Assembly (NCBI RefSeq): GCF_037023745.1
Contig: NZ_CP146101.1
Span: 5,324,001 to 5,388,000 of the forward strand
DNA from: Streptomyces sp. SCSIO 30461
Lineage (GTDB): Bacteria > Actinomycetota > Actinomycetes > Streptomycetales > Streptomycetaceae
DNA: 64,000 bases
Direction: 5' to 3'
Position numbers and translations under genes: made by a program
Part shown: positions 43,742 through 51,992 of the stretch, piece after piece
How the letters are laid out: each line of letters starts with the position of its first letter
Position numbering within the stretch: the stretch's first letter is position 1
Notes under the pieces: generated by a model
Databases searched by the model: none
Told to the model about the DNA's origin: nothing
Seen by the model: the letters and a program-made list of their open reading frames with translations, nothing else

Positions 43742-44794
43742 TCAAGCATCCCAGAGCGCGCCCAGAGTCAGCAGTTCGCTTCGGTACTCGATGCGCTCCG
43801 CCCATTCCTTGGGCCAGGCGGCCGCCCCCAGATGTGCTCCGGCGAATGCCCCTGCGAGACAGGCGATCGAGTCGGAGTCGCCCCGGGTGCAGGCGGCCCG
43901 GCGCAGCGTCGCCAGCGGTCGGTCGGGGAAGAGGAGGAAGCAGTGCAGGGCGGTGGCGAGGGCTTCCTCGGCGATCCAGCCGTCACCGGTGGCGATGCAC
44001 GGGTCGACCTCCGGGTTCGGCTCGCGCAGCGCCGATGCCAGGCGTTCCAGGACGGCGAGGCACTCGTCCCAGCCGCGCCGGATGAATTCCTCGGGGGTGG
44101 CGTCATGGGCGCGGGTCCACAGGTCGCCGAGCCAGCGGTGGTGGTAGCGGGAGCGGTTCTCGTACGCGTACGAGCGCAGTCGGCCGACCAGTCCGAGCGG
44201 TTCAGTGCCCTGGGAGAGCAGGAACACCGCGCGTGCCGTGAGGTCGGATGCGGCCAGTGCCGTGGGGTGGCCGTGGGTGAGGGCGGCCTGGAGCTGTGCC
44301 GCGCCCGCGCGCTGCCCCTCGCTGAGCCGGGGTACGAGTCCGACGGGCGCGACACGCATATTGGCGCCGCAGCCCTTGGAATCGATCCGGCTGGCGTCCT
44401 GCCACGGCCGGTCGCTGTCGAGCTTCTGGCAGGCGACCAGGCAGGTGCGGCCGGGGGCGCGGTTGTTCTCCGGTGAGTGGTACCAGTCCACGAACTCCTC
44501 GCGCACCGGCCGTGTCATCCGCAGTGGGTCGAGTGGTCCCCGGTCCATCGCGGTGCGTATCCCCCGGGCCAGGGCCAGCGTCATCTGCGTGTCGTCGGTG
44601 ACGATCGCGGGCTTCGGCAGTTCCATCTCCCGCCAGGGCCCGCACTTGGCGAGGATCGCGGGCACATCGTTGAACTCGGTGGGGAAGCCGAGCGCGTCTC
44701 CGAGCGCCAGTCCGACCAGGGTGCCGGTGGCCGCCTGCTTGGCGGCGGTCCTCATCGTGGCCCCGTCGTTCGCGGACCTGTCATTCGCGGTCAT
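43742..44794 (-). CDS. ADP-ribosylglycohydrolase family protein
   Basis: A 350-residue all-helical hydrolase of the ARH/DraG family, which removes ADP-ribose from proteins, nucleic acids or small molecules using two Mg2+ ions. TLVGLALGDALGFPTEF near residue 24 and PAIVTDDTQMTLALARGI (about 61-78) carry the first metal ligands; the C-terminal CTRGDSDSIACLAGAFAGAHLG (about 300-322) carries the second DSD set. ATG at 44794, inside the end of nrtR (14-bp overlap) with AAGGAG upstream. In the NAD salvage operon, so it may recycle ADP-ribose. Confidence 0.9.
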   Translation of the reverse strand: MTANDRSANDGATMRTAAKQAATGTLVGLALGDALGFPTEFNDVPAILAKCGPWREMELPKPAIVTDDTQMTLALARGIRTAMDRGPLDPLRMTRPVREEFVDWYHSPENNRAPGRTCLVACQKLDSDRPWQDASRIDSKGCGANMRVAPVGLVPRLSEGQRAGAAQLQAALTHGHPTALAASDLTARAVFLLSQGTEPLGLVGRLRSYAYENRSRYHHRWLGDLWTRAHDATPEEFIRRGWDECLAVLERLASALREPNPEVDPCIATGDGWIAEEALATALHCFLLFPDRPLATLRRAACTRGDSDSIACLAGAFAGAHLGAAAWPKEWAERIEYRSELLTLGALWDA

Positions 44795-45527
44795 CTCGTG
44801 CTCCTTCCGGTCGCAGCAGTGGGGGATGCAGGGCTTTCGCCGGCCCCGCGCGGTAGAGCGCGGCCGGCTTGCCCCGGCCGCCGGTCAGGCGTGCCCCGCC
44901 TGCCACCGCCTCGACGAAGCCCGGGGTGGCGAGGACCTTGCGTCGGAAGTTGGGCCGGTCGAGATCGACGCCCCAGACGGTCTCGTAGACCTGCCGCAGC
45001 TCGCCGAGGGTGAACTCGGCGGGGCAGAAGGCGGTGGCGAGGCAGGAGTATTCGAGCTTGGCGCCGATGCGGTGGTGGGCGTCGGCGAGGATGCGGTCGT
45101 GGTCGAAGGCGAGGGGGCTGTGGCCGCCCCAGGGGATCCACTGGGCGTGTGCGGCGTCGCCGCCGCCGTGCGGTTCCGGTAGGTCCGGGACGAGCGCGGC
45201 GTAGGCGACCGACACCACCCGCATCCTGGGGTCGCGGTCCGGTTCGCTGTACGTGCGCAGTTGTTCGAGGTGCAGTGCCGCGACGGTGGTCTCGGACAGC
45301 CCGGTCTCCTCGGCGAGTTCACGCCGGGCGGCCTGCCCCGCCGACTCCCTTGGCAGGATGAAGCCGCCCGGCAGAGCCCAGGCGCCCTTGTACGGGTCCT
45401 GGCCCCGCTCGATCAGCAGGACCTGGAGCCTGCCGTCCCGGACTGTGAAGACGGCGAGGTCGACGGTGACGGCGAAGGGCGGGAAGGCGTGCGGATCGTA
45501 GCCAGTCGGATCGTGGGCTCCGGACAT
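44781..45527 (-). CDS. nrtR: NrtR-type Nudix-winged helix regulator of NAD metabolism
   Basis: A 248-residue protein with an N-terminal Nudix domain (residues 20-150) and a C-terminal winged helix (FTLGELRQVYETVWGVDLDRPNFRRKVL, about 168-195), the NrtR layout. NrtR represses NAD genes and responds to ADP-ribose. Unusually for a regulator, the Nudix box is intact: GFILPRESAGQAARRELAEETG keeps every conserved acid, so ADP-ribose hydrolysis is also plausible. It follows nadR by four bases. Confidence 0.85.
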   Translation of the reverse strand: MSGAHDPTGYDPHAFPPFAVTVDLAVFTVRDGRLQVLLIERGQDPYKGAWALPGGFILPRESAGQAARRELAEETGLSETTVAALHLEQLRTYSEPDRDPRMRVVSVAYAALVPDLPEPHGGGDAAHAQWIPWGGHSPLAFDHDRILADAHHRIGAKLEYSCLATAFCPAEFTLGELRQVYETVWGVDLDRPNFRRKVLATPGFVEAVAGGARLTGGRGKPAALYRAGPAKALHPPLLRPEGARDDRE

Positions 45528-45531
45528 GTGG

Positions 45532-46245
45532 TCACCGCCTTTCCGGGAGGGGATCGGCGAGCTGCCACCCGTCCGCGAGCACCGCGTCGACGGCCGCGAG
45601 TGCCGTGGCGAGGCGCTGATCAGGGGGCCCGCTCACGGTGAGGAACCGCCTCCCGGTGGCACTGAGCCGCTCGGCGAACCGTGCGGTCATCCAGGGCCCG
45701 CCGCGCTCCCTGAGTCGCGCGGAGAGCGCCCGGGCCAGGGTGGTGGTGCCGGTCGACTCGGCGCCCAGGACCACGATTCGGCGGGCGAGGGCCGCTCGTA
45801 CGGGCGGCTCCAGGAAGTCCCAGCAGCCGACGGGGTCTTCGCGCACGGCGGTACCGGACACCGGGAAGACGGTGCGGTCGGGGTCCACGCAGACGGACTC
45901 GGCGCGGAAGCGGCGGGCGAGTTCGGTGCCGTACGGCTCCGAGGTGAAGACGGCGTCCACCCGGCGGGGTACGGCGGCGCGGAAGATGGCGATATGGGCG
46001 TCCCAGGTGGCGGGGTCGGTGGATTCGACGGGGATGTCGTCCACGGCGCCCACGACCTCCGTGTCCGGGTGGACCTCCCGCATCCATGCCACGCGGTCCC
46101 GGAGCGCTACCGACTCGACGGACGCGGCGCAGACGAGCACGGTGAGCCGCTCGCAGCGCTCGCGTGCGGTGCGCACCAGGTGGTGGTGCCCGGCGTGCGG
46201 CGGGTAGAACTTGCCGAGCACGAGCCCGTGTGCGTAGCGCTTCAT
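45532..46245 (-). CDS. nadR: NadR-like NMN adenylyltransferase with truncated kinase domain
   Basis: A 237-residue protein. Residues 1-150 are a normal nicotinamide-mononucleotide adenylyltransferase: LGKFYPPHAGHHHLV (residues 10-24) and FPVSGTAVRED (127-137). The ribosylnicotinamide kinase domain begins with its P-loop GAESTGTTTLARAL (161-174), but at about residue 183 (RERGG|PWMTARF) it jumps to what in full-length homologues is the final 55 residues. About 110 residues, including Walker B and the substrate site, are missing in frame. Usual length is near 350. So NMN to NAD should work, but riboside phosphorylation is doubtful. Start overlaps pnuC (ATGA). An assembly error is the alternative. 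Confidence 0.82.
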   Translation of the reverse strand: MKRYAHGLVLGKFYPPHAGHHHLVRTARERCERLTVLVCAASVESVALRDRVAWMREVHPDTEVVGAVDDIPVESTDPATWDAHIAIFRAAVPRRVDAVFTSEPYGTELARRFRAESVCVDPDRTVFPVSGTAVREDPVGCWDFLEPPVRAALARRIVVLGAESTGTTTLARALSARLRERGGPWMTARFAERLSATGRRFLTVSGPPDQRLATALAAVDAVLADGWQLADPLPERR

Positions 46246-46901
46246 GCCGCCGCCACCTCCATCGGGCGCCGCTGGTCAGCCTCCTCCTGGTCGCGCGACC
46301 AGGAGCGCAGCCCGCTCACACACAGCGCCAGGAAACCGGCGTAGAGCAGCGCGGTGAGGTAGAGCTCCTTGTACGCGTACAGCGGTACGTAGACCACGTC
46401 CGCGGCGATCCAAAGCCACCAGGACTCAAGCCGCTTGCGGCACTGGCCGTAAGTCGCCATGAGGGAGAGCGCAGTGGTCAGCGCGTCCCAGAAGGGGACG
46501 GCCGAGTCGGTGGCGCGGTCCAGGAGCAGGGTGAGGGCGAAGGTCGCCACCGCCCCCGCCGCGAGCAGCCATGCCCACTCGGTACGCGTCGTGCGGCGCA
46601 CCGGGAGGGCACCCGAGCCTGGTCCACCCCCGTGGGTCCAGGTCCTCCAGCCGTATGCGGCGAGGGTGATGAAGACGACCTGGAGCGCCGCGTCGGCGTA
46701 CAGGCCGGCCTGGGTGAACAGCAGGGTGAACAGCAGGTTGTTGGCGATGCCGACGGGCCAGTTGGCCATGTGCTGCCGGGCGACCAGCCAGACGCAGAGC
46801 GCACCGCTGCCAAAACCGAGCACCTCGGTCCAACCGACCGGCGTGTCGAGCAAGGTGAACAGCGGTCGCTGCAACGGTTCGAGCAGATCTGCCAGGCTCA
46901 C
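46242..46901 (-). CDS. pnuC: nicotinamide riboside transporter PnuC
   Basis: A 219-residue membrane protein with about seven helices. Family motifs: LARQHMANWPVGIANNLLFTLLF-type segment (about residues 39-62), YADAALQVVFITLAAYGWRTW (about 68-88) and ESWWLWIAADVVYVPLYAYKELYLTALLY near the C-terminus. PnuC carries nicotinamide riboside inward, normally trapped by NadR kinase. GTG at 46901 with AGAGGATGGG upstream. First gene of the operon, with an operator-like palindrome just before it. Confidence 0.93.
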   Translation of the reverse strand: MSLADLLEPLQRPLFTLLDTPVGWTEVLGFGSGALCVWLVARQHMANWPVGIANNLLFTLLFTQAGLYADAALQVVFITLAAYGWRTWTHGGGPGSGALPVRRTTRTEWAWLLAAGAVATFALTLLLDRATDSAVPFWDALTTALSLMATYGQCRKRLESWWLWIAADVVYVPLYAYKELYLTALLYAGFLALCVSGLRSWSRDQEEADQRRPMEVAAA

Positions 46902-46915
46902 AACCCATCCTCTTC

Positions 46916-46938
46916 TTAAGAGTCACTCTGACTATAAA
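46916..46938. promoter_or_regulatory. operator-like palindrome and -10 region of the pnuC operon, NrtR candidate site
   Basis: TTAAGAGTCACTCTGACTATAAA contains AGTCA-CTC-TGACT, a five-base inverted repeat with a three-base spacer and partly symmetric AT flanks. On the pnuC strand TATAGT forms a plausible -10 hexamer overlapping it. The position, 15 bp before pnuC, and the nrtR gene in the operon make it a good NrtR operator candidate, not verified. Confidence 0.55.
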
Positions 46939-47066
46939 GGGAGGGTGTGCTCACGACAAGCGGCACAGCGCCTCGACCCGTGGAGGGCGCGGGTCACCCA
47001 CGGGCCGTATCGCCGCCTGTACGCAGTCAGTACGCTGATGCGGGTCCCGGAAAGGAATCACCAGGC

Positions 47067-48080
47067 ATGGACAGGCCGCTGCTGCACCTGCGCTATCCGC
47101 GGCTCACCGCCACACTCCCGCATGTACCGCTCGGCCGAGGACCGACGCCGGTACGCGAACTGACCGGGCTCACCCGCGGGGTGGAGCTGTGGTGCAAGGA
47201 CGAGAGCGGATACGGCTCGGGCGGCTGGGGCGGCAACAAGGTCCGCAAGCTGGAGTGGATCCTTCCCGACGTACGCCGCCGAGGGGCACGCACCGTCCTC
47301 ACCGTGGGCGGAATCGGCACGAACTGGGGTCTGGCGACGGCCCTCTACGGCCGGGACCAGGGCCTGGACACCGCGCTGGCCCTGATCGACCAGCCGGTGG
47401 ACGAACATGTGCGGGCGCAGCTGCGGCGTCTTCGGCGCTCGGGCGCCGCCCTGCACTTCACCCGTACCAAGTCACGCACCGTCGCAGCGGCCCCCTGGCT
47501 GTTCCTGCGGCATGCGCGCGGCGGACGGTTGCCGTACTTCCTGCCCGCGGGCGGCTCGGCTCCGGTCGGCACCGTCGGCTATGTCGAGGCCGCCTTCGAG
47601 CTCGCGGCACAGGTGACCGCGGGTGAACTCCCCGAGCCCGCGTATATCGTCACCGCTGTCGGCTCGGGGGGCACCGCGGCGGGCCTCGCGCTCGGCCTAC
47701 GGCTCGCGGGACTCGAGCACACCCGGGTCGTGGGTGTGGTCGTCAACGACACCCTGCGGCTCGACGCGCCCGCCGTCGCATCGCTCGCCCGGCGGACCGA
47801 ACGGCTGCTGCACCGGAGGGGTGCTGACCCTGCGCCGGTCGGGCTCACCCCGGACGATGTCACCATGGTGCGGGACTGGCTGGGCCCCGGCTACGGCCAC
47901 AGCACCCCGGAGGCACTGACCGCGCTGCGGCTCGCCGCCGACCGGCAGTCCCGGCTCGGGCTCGAACCCGTCTACACGGCGAAGGCGCTGGCCGCGCTGA
48001 TCGCCCTGGCGGACGAGGGCCGGTTCGGCGGCGGGCCCGTGCTGTTCCTCCAGACCCATGGGCCCCGGGACACGGACTGA
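47067..48080 (+). CDS. PLP-dependent ACC deaminase/D-cysteine desulfhydrase family enzyme
   Basis: A 337-residue fold-type II PLP enzyme. The PLP lysine lies in GGNKVRKLEWIL (about residues 55-66), TVGGIGTNWGLATALYGRD is the phosphate/substrate loop, and TAVGSGGTAAGLALGL (about 196-211) binds PLP phosphate. Family members deaminate 1-aminocyclopropane-1-carboxylate or desulfurate D-cysteine. The catalytic nucleophile/Tyr pair that separates ACC deaminases from desulfhydrases cannot be judged by eye. ATG at 47067 behind AAAGGA. Divergent from pnuC. Confidence 0.87.
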   Translation: MDRPLLHLRYPRLTATLPHVPLGRGPTPVRELTGLTRGVELWCKDESGYGSGGWGGNKVRKLEWILPDVRRRGARTVLTVGGIGTNWGLATALYGRDQGLDTALALIDQPVDEHVRAQLRRLRRSGAALHFTRTKSRTVAAAPWLFLRHARGGRLPYFLPAGGSAPVGTVGYVEAAFELAAQVTAGELPEPAYIVTAVGSGGTAAGLALGLRLAGLEHTRVVGVVVNDTLRLDAPAVASLARRTERLLHRRGADPAPVGLTPDDVTMVRDWLGPGYGHSTPEALTALRLAADRQSRLGLEPVYTAKALAALIALADEGRFGGGPVLFLQTHGPRDTD

Positions 48081-48283
48081 GCTCACGAGCCCACGAGGAC
48101 GCCTCGCAGGCGCCGAGCCTGCCGCACCACCCAAAGACCGGCACGTCACTGTCGCCGCACAGCTCTGCCGCCTCTCGGGCCGGCAGGCCGAGCGGCATCA
48201 CGGTGGACTCCCCCGATCATGTGCCGAAACCATCCGGGGGTACTGACAGCGCGGACATCCGCGAGAACGCCCGCGAAGAGCGC

Positions 48284-48309
48284 CCGCCCCCTCAGCTGTT
48301 CGGGGGCGG
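48284..48309. terminator. terminator between PLP enzyme gene and rluB
   Basis: CCGCCCCC (48284-48291) pairs with GGGGGCGG (48302-48309), ten-base loop. Located in the 244-bp gap between convergent genes; the rest of that gap is featureless. Confidence 0.6.
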
Positions 48310-48324
48310 ACCCATTTCAGCGGC

Positions 48325-49410
48325 TCAGAGGCCGACTTCCTTCATCAGCATGCCGACCTCGGTGTTGGTCAGCCTGCGCAGCCAGCCCGACTTCTGGTCG
48401 CCCAGCGCGATCGGCCCGAACGCCGTGCGCACCAGCTTGTCGACCGGGAAGCCCGCCTCGGCGAGCATGCGGCGCACGATGTGCTTGCGGCCCTCGTGAA
48501 GGGTGACCTCGACCAGGTAGTTCTTGCCGATCTGCTCGACGACCCGGAAGTGGTCGGCACGGGCGTAGCCGTCTTCGAGCTGGATGCCGTCCTTGAGCCG
48601 CTTGCCCACCTCGCGCGGCAGAGGACCCTGGATGGCCGCGACATAGGTCTTCTTGACCCCGTACTTGGGGTGGGTGAGGCGGTGGGCCAGCTCGCCGTGG
48701 TTGGTGAGCAGGATGATGCCCTCGGTCTCGGTGTCGAGCCGGCCGACGTGGAAGAGCCGGGTCTCTCGGTTGGTGACGTAGTCACCGAGACACTGGCGGC
48801 CGTCCGGGTCCTCCATGGTGGAGACGACACCGGCGGGCTTGTTGAGCGCGAAGAACTGGTACGACTGCGTCGCGACCGTCAGCCCGTCGACCTTGATCTC
48901 GTCCTTCTCCGGATCGACCCGGAGACCCTGCTCGACCACGATGGAGCCGTTGACCTCGACCCGGGCGTCCTCGATCAGCTCCTCGCAGGCGCGCCGCGAG
49001 CCGTAGCCTGCCCGCGCCAGCACCTTCTGGAGGCGCTCGCCCTCCTGCTCGGCTCCCGGGAAGGTCTTGGGAGGCTTGATCTGCGGCTTGTCCGCGTAGC
49101 GCGCGCGGTTGCGCTCCTCCGTACGCGCCTCGTACTCACGGGAACGAGCCGGGGTGGTGCGGCCGCCACCGCGCTGCGGGGACTGCTTGGGGCCGCCCTT
49201 GGCGCCGCCCCTCGCGGCCGTGCCGCGGCCCTTGCGGGGGCCTTCGGACGCGGACGACCCGCCGACGTCGTAGCGGCGCTCCTCGGGACGGGGCTTGCCC
49301 GCGCGCTTCTTCTTGTCGTCGCGCCCTCCCCCGGCACTCGACCGGGAGGGGCCTCCGCCCGCCCCCCGGTAGTCACCGCGTCCGCTGCTGTTCCTGCCGC
49401 TGCTTCGCAT
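48325..49410 (-). CDS. rluB: 23S rRNA pseudouridine synthase RluB family
   Basis: A 361-residue enzyme converting a 23S rRNA uridine to pseudouridine. A basic Gly/Arg-rich, disordered N-terminal extension of about 120 residues is followed by an S4 domain (RLQKVLARAGYGSRRACEELI, about 127-147) and the RsuA/RluB catalytic domain with HVGRLDTETEGIILLTNHGEL (catalytic Asp), and GRKHIVRRMLAEAGFPVDKL. ATG at 49410 overlaps the scpB stop by one base. Last gene of the parA-to-rluB direction run. Confidence 0.95.
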   Translation of the reverse strand: MRSSGRNSSGRGDYRGAGGGPSRSSAGGGRDDKKKRAGKPRPEERRYDVGGSSASEGPRKGRGTAARGGAKGGPKQSPQRGGGRTTPARSREYEARTEERNRARYADKPQIKPPKTFPGAEQEGERLQKVLARAGYGSRRACEELIEDARVEVNGSIVVEQGLRVDPEKDEIKVDGLTVATQSYQFFALNKPAGVVSTMEDPDGRQCLGDYVTNRETRLFHVGRLDTETEGIILLTNHGELAHRLTHPKYGVKKTYVAAIQGPLPREVGKRLKDGIQLEDGYARADHFRVVEQIGKNYLVEVTLHEGRKHIVRRMLAEAGFPVDKLVRTAFGPIALGDQKSGWLRRLTNTEVGMLMKEVGL

Positions 49411-50141
49411 CAAAGTTCCGTCGTCGTCGTGTCGTCATCGTCTGCGTCCGGAGCATCCGGATCGAACGACGGAACCCCTTCCAGGGTGTCGGCCTCGATC
49501 GCCTCCGCCTCCGGGAGGAACGGCGCGAGCTCGGGGAGCTCGTCCAGGCCGCGCAGGCCCATCCGCTCCAGGAAGTGGTTCGTCGTCCTGTACAGGATCG
49601 CACCTGTTTCGGGTTCCGCGCCCGCCTCCTCCACCAGACCGCGCTGAAGCAGGGTGCGCATCACACCGTCGCAGTTCACTCCGCGCACCGCCGAGACACG
49701 GGACCGACTCACCGGCTGGCGGTAGGCGACCACCGCGAGGGTCTCCAGCGCGGCCTGGGTCAGCCGCGCCTGCTGCCCGTCGAGCACGAAGCGCTCGACC
49801 GCGGCGGCGTGCTCCGGCCGGGTGTAGTAGCGCCAGCCGCCCGCCACCAGCCGCAGCTCGAAGCCCCGCCCCTGGACGGTGTACTCGTCGGCGAGCTCCC
49901 GCAGGGCGTCCGCGACCTCCCTGCGGGAGCGTTCCAGCACTTTGGCCAGGTGTTCCTCGGTGGCCGGCTCGTCGACCACCATCAGGACCGCCTCCAGGGC
50001 GGGCTTCAGAGGCGGCTCGGGGCCATCGGCGTCCGGAGCCGGATCCGCCTTCGGTCCCGCGCCGGTGTCCCGGCCCATGTCCATGCCGGAGTCCGTGCCG
50101 GTGTCCGGGTACGTGCCTGCGCTCGGGTCCACGTCGCTCAC
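49410..50141 (-). CDS. scpB: segregation and condensation protein B
   Basis: A 243-residue kleisin-associated winged-helix protein of the SMC condensin. LKPALEAVLMVVDEPATEEHL (first winged helix, about residue 45) and QARLTQAALETLAVVAYRQPVSRSRVSAVRGVNCDGVMRTLLQRGLVEEAG (second, about 124-175) are typical. Disordered acidic N- and C-termini. Start overlaps scpA stop by four bases; stop overlaps rluB start. Acts with ScpA and Smc in chromosome organisation. Confidence 0.95.
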   Translation of the reverse strand: MSDVDPSAGTYPDTGTDSGMDMGRDTGAGPKADPAPDADGPEPPLKPALEAVLMVVDEPATEEHLAKVLERSRREVADALRELADEYTVQGRGFELRLVAGGWRYYTRPEHAAAVERFVLDGQQARLTQAALETLAVVAYRQPVSRSRVSAVRGVNCDGVMRTLLQRGLVEEAGAEPETGAILYRTTNHFLERMGLRGLDELPELAPFLPEAEAIEADTLEGVPSFDPDAPDADDDDTTTTEL

Positions 50142-51304
50142 GCCCTCTCCCCCACGATCTCGGGATCGCGGTCGAACTCGTCGGTGACATGTGCGGCGGA
50201 GTCACCACCCGCCCAGGTGACGATGAGCTCCCCCAGGGCGTCCCCCTGGTCCAGGACGACGGCCTTGTCACGATAGAGCTCCAGCAGCGCGAGGAAGCGG
50301 GCGACCACGGTGAGGGTGTCCTCGACACCGTCCGTCAGCTCGCGGAACGTGGCCTTTCCGCGCTCCCTCAGCATGGCCACCACCAGCTCGCCCTGCTCCC
50401 GCACGCTCACCAGCGGCGCGTGGACGTGGTCCACGTAGATCTGGGGCTTCGGCTTGGGCTGCATCGCCTTGACGGCCAGCTTGGCGAAGCCTTCCGCGCC
50501 GATGCTGATCACGACGTCGGGGAGTAGTTCGGCATGATGGTCCTCAAGGCCCACCGTCCGGGGATGGCGTCTGCCCTCCTCCTCCAGCCGCTCGTGGAAG
50601 ATCTCCGCGATCTGCTTGTAGGCGCGGTACTGCAGCAGCCGTGCGAACAGCAGGTCGCGGGCCTCCAGCAGGGCCAGGTCGGCCTCGTCCTCGACCTCGG
50701 CCGCGGGCAGCAGCCGGGCCGCCTTCAGATCGAGCAGGGTCGCGGCGACCACGAGGAACTCGGTGGTCTGGTCGAGGTCCCAGTCCGGTCCCATGGCTCG
50801 GATATGGGCCATGAACTCGTCGGTGACCTTGGACAGGGCGACCTCGGTCACATCCAGCTTGTGCTTGGAGATCAGCTGGAGGAGCAGATCGAAGGGGCCT
50901 TCGAAATTGGCGAGGCGCACGGTGAAGCGTCCGTCGTCAGCCGCCTCGGCCCGCTGCTCATCGGCCCCACCGGCCTCGGTCCCGGACTCATCGGCCACAG
51001 CCCCGGCCTGCCCGGTTTCGTCCTGCGCGGCAGCTTGCCGCCCATCACCGGAAACGGCTGCCACGGCGCCGGCGCCTGAGCTGTCCACTGTCACCCCCGG
51101 AGCCTCACCCACCAGGGCCCTACCCTGCGACACCGCCGCCGCGGCGGGCTCATCCGGCTCCGGCGACCGTGCCGGGCGCGGCTCCGGCTGCTCTTCCTCC
51201 GGCGGTGCCACCGGTCGCACCGCCCCGGACGCACCCGGGCCGCGGCCCAGCACACGGCGCGGGGTGTGCGGAGCGGGGGCGGCGGGTTCGTCGGATGGGG
51301 CCAT
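50138..51304 (-). CDS. scpA: segregation and condensation protein A (kleisin)
   Basis: A 388-residue kleisin. The first 125 residues are low-complexity, Ala/Glu-rich and Streptomyces-specific. The core starts FTVRLANFEGPFDLLLQLISKHKLDVTEV (about 127-155), has the DLDQTTEFLVVAATLLDLKAARLLP helix, and ends in a winged helix (VREQGELVVAMLRERGKATFRELT, LELYRDKAV) that binds Smc heads. Four-base overlap with scpB. Start assigned from the farthest plausible codon; a shorter product is possible. Confidence 0.93.
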   Translation of the reverse strand: MAPSDEPAAPAPHTPRRVLGRGPGASGAVRPVAPPEEEQPEPRPARSPEPDEPAAAAVSQGRALVGEAPGVTVDSSGAGAVAAVSGDGRQAAAQDETGQAGAVADESGTEAGGADEQRAEAADDGRFTVRLANFEGPFDLLLQLISKHKLDVTEVALSKVTDEFMAHIRAMGPDWDLDQTTEFLVVAATLLDLKAARLLPAAEVEDEADLALLEARDLLFARLLQYRAYKQIAEIFHERLEEEGRRHPRTVGLEDHHAELLPDVVISIGAEGFAKLAVKAMQPKPKPQIYVDHVHAPLVSVREQGELVVAMLRERGKATFRELTDGVEDTLTVVARFLALLELYRDKAVVLDQGDALGELIVTWAGGDSAAHVTDEFDRDPEIVGERA

Positions 51305-51368
51305 GGTGGTTCAGGCGTCCAGGGTGTCCAGGGTGCGGAAAAGATGCGGGCGCGCGCAGGCTACCCCG

Positions 51369-51992
51369 TCAGCGACCGCGTAGCCGCCGCACGAGGATGC
51401 TCGCGTCGCCTCGGGACTCCAGGTCCGCCAGTACGACGGCGACCGCCTCGCGCACGATGCGGCCGCGGTCGACGGCGAGCCCGTGCTCCCCGCGCAGGAC
51501 CAGACGCGCGTGCTCCAGGTCCATCAGCTCTTCGGCCGAGACATAGACGGTGATCTTCTCGTCGTGGCGCTCACGGCCGCTGGGACGCCGGTTGGCGGTG
51601 CGCCCACGGCGCCTGGGCGCCGCCCCCGTGGCGGGGGCGGCAGCGGCTGCGGGGCGCGCCTTGCCCTGGGCCGCGGAGACCGACTGGGCCGCCTGGCCCG
51701 GCTGCGCCGACGGCGCGATGTCGCCGTCCGCGCCTGCTCCCCGGCTGCGCGGTACAGCCGTCTCGGCCTCCTCCGCCGCCGGGGAGTGCTCCTCTCCCGC
51801 CGCGGAGGCCGCGCCGGTCGGGACGGGAGCGCCGGAGGCCGACGGCCCGTCCGCCGAGGACGCGGGTGCCGGCACCCGCGTCTCCCCGTTGGCCGCGCTC
51901 GCCCCCCGCCTCGGGGACGACGGCTGAAGCCCCGTGCCCCCGGTCGTACGGAACAGCTCATCGGCTCCGGGCAGACTCACTCGGCGTGACAC
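51369..51992 (-). CDS. ribbon-helix-helix-like partner of ParA
   Basis: A 207-residue protein. Residues 1-140 are disordered and Ala/Pro/Ser-rich; the conserved part is C-terminal: a basic RRRGRTANRRPSGRER patch, then EKITVYVSAEELMDLEHARL and DRGRIVREAVAVVLADLES, the strand-helix-helix pattern of ribbon-helix-helix DNA-binding proteins. It overlaps the upstream parA end by 16 bp, so both are made together. Small RHH proteins serve as centromere-binding partners of ParA ATPases in plasmids; that role here is inference. Confidence 0.72.
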   Translation of the reverse strand: MSRRVSLPGADELFRTTGGTGLQPSSPRRGASAANGETRVPAPASSADGPSASGAPVPTGAASAAGEEHSPAAEEAETAVPRSRGAGADGDIAPSAQPGQAAQSVSAAQGKARPAAAAAPATGAAPRRRGRTANRRPSGRERHDEKITVYVSAEELMDLEHARLVLRGEHGLAVDRGRIVREAVAVVLADLESRGDASILVRRLRGR

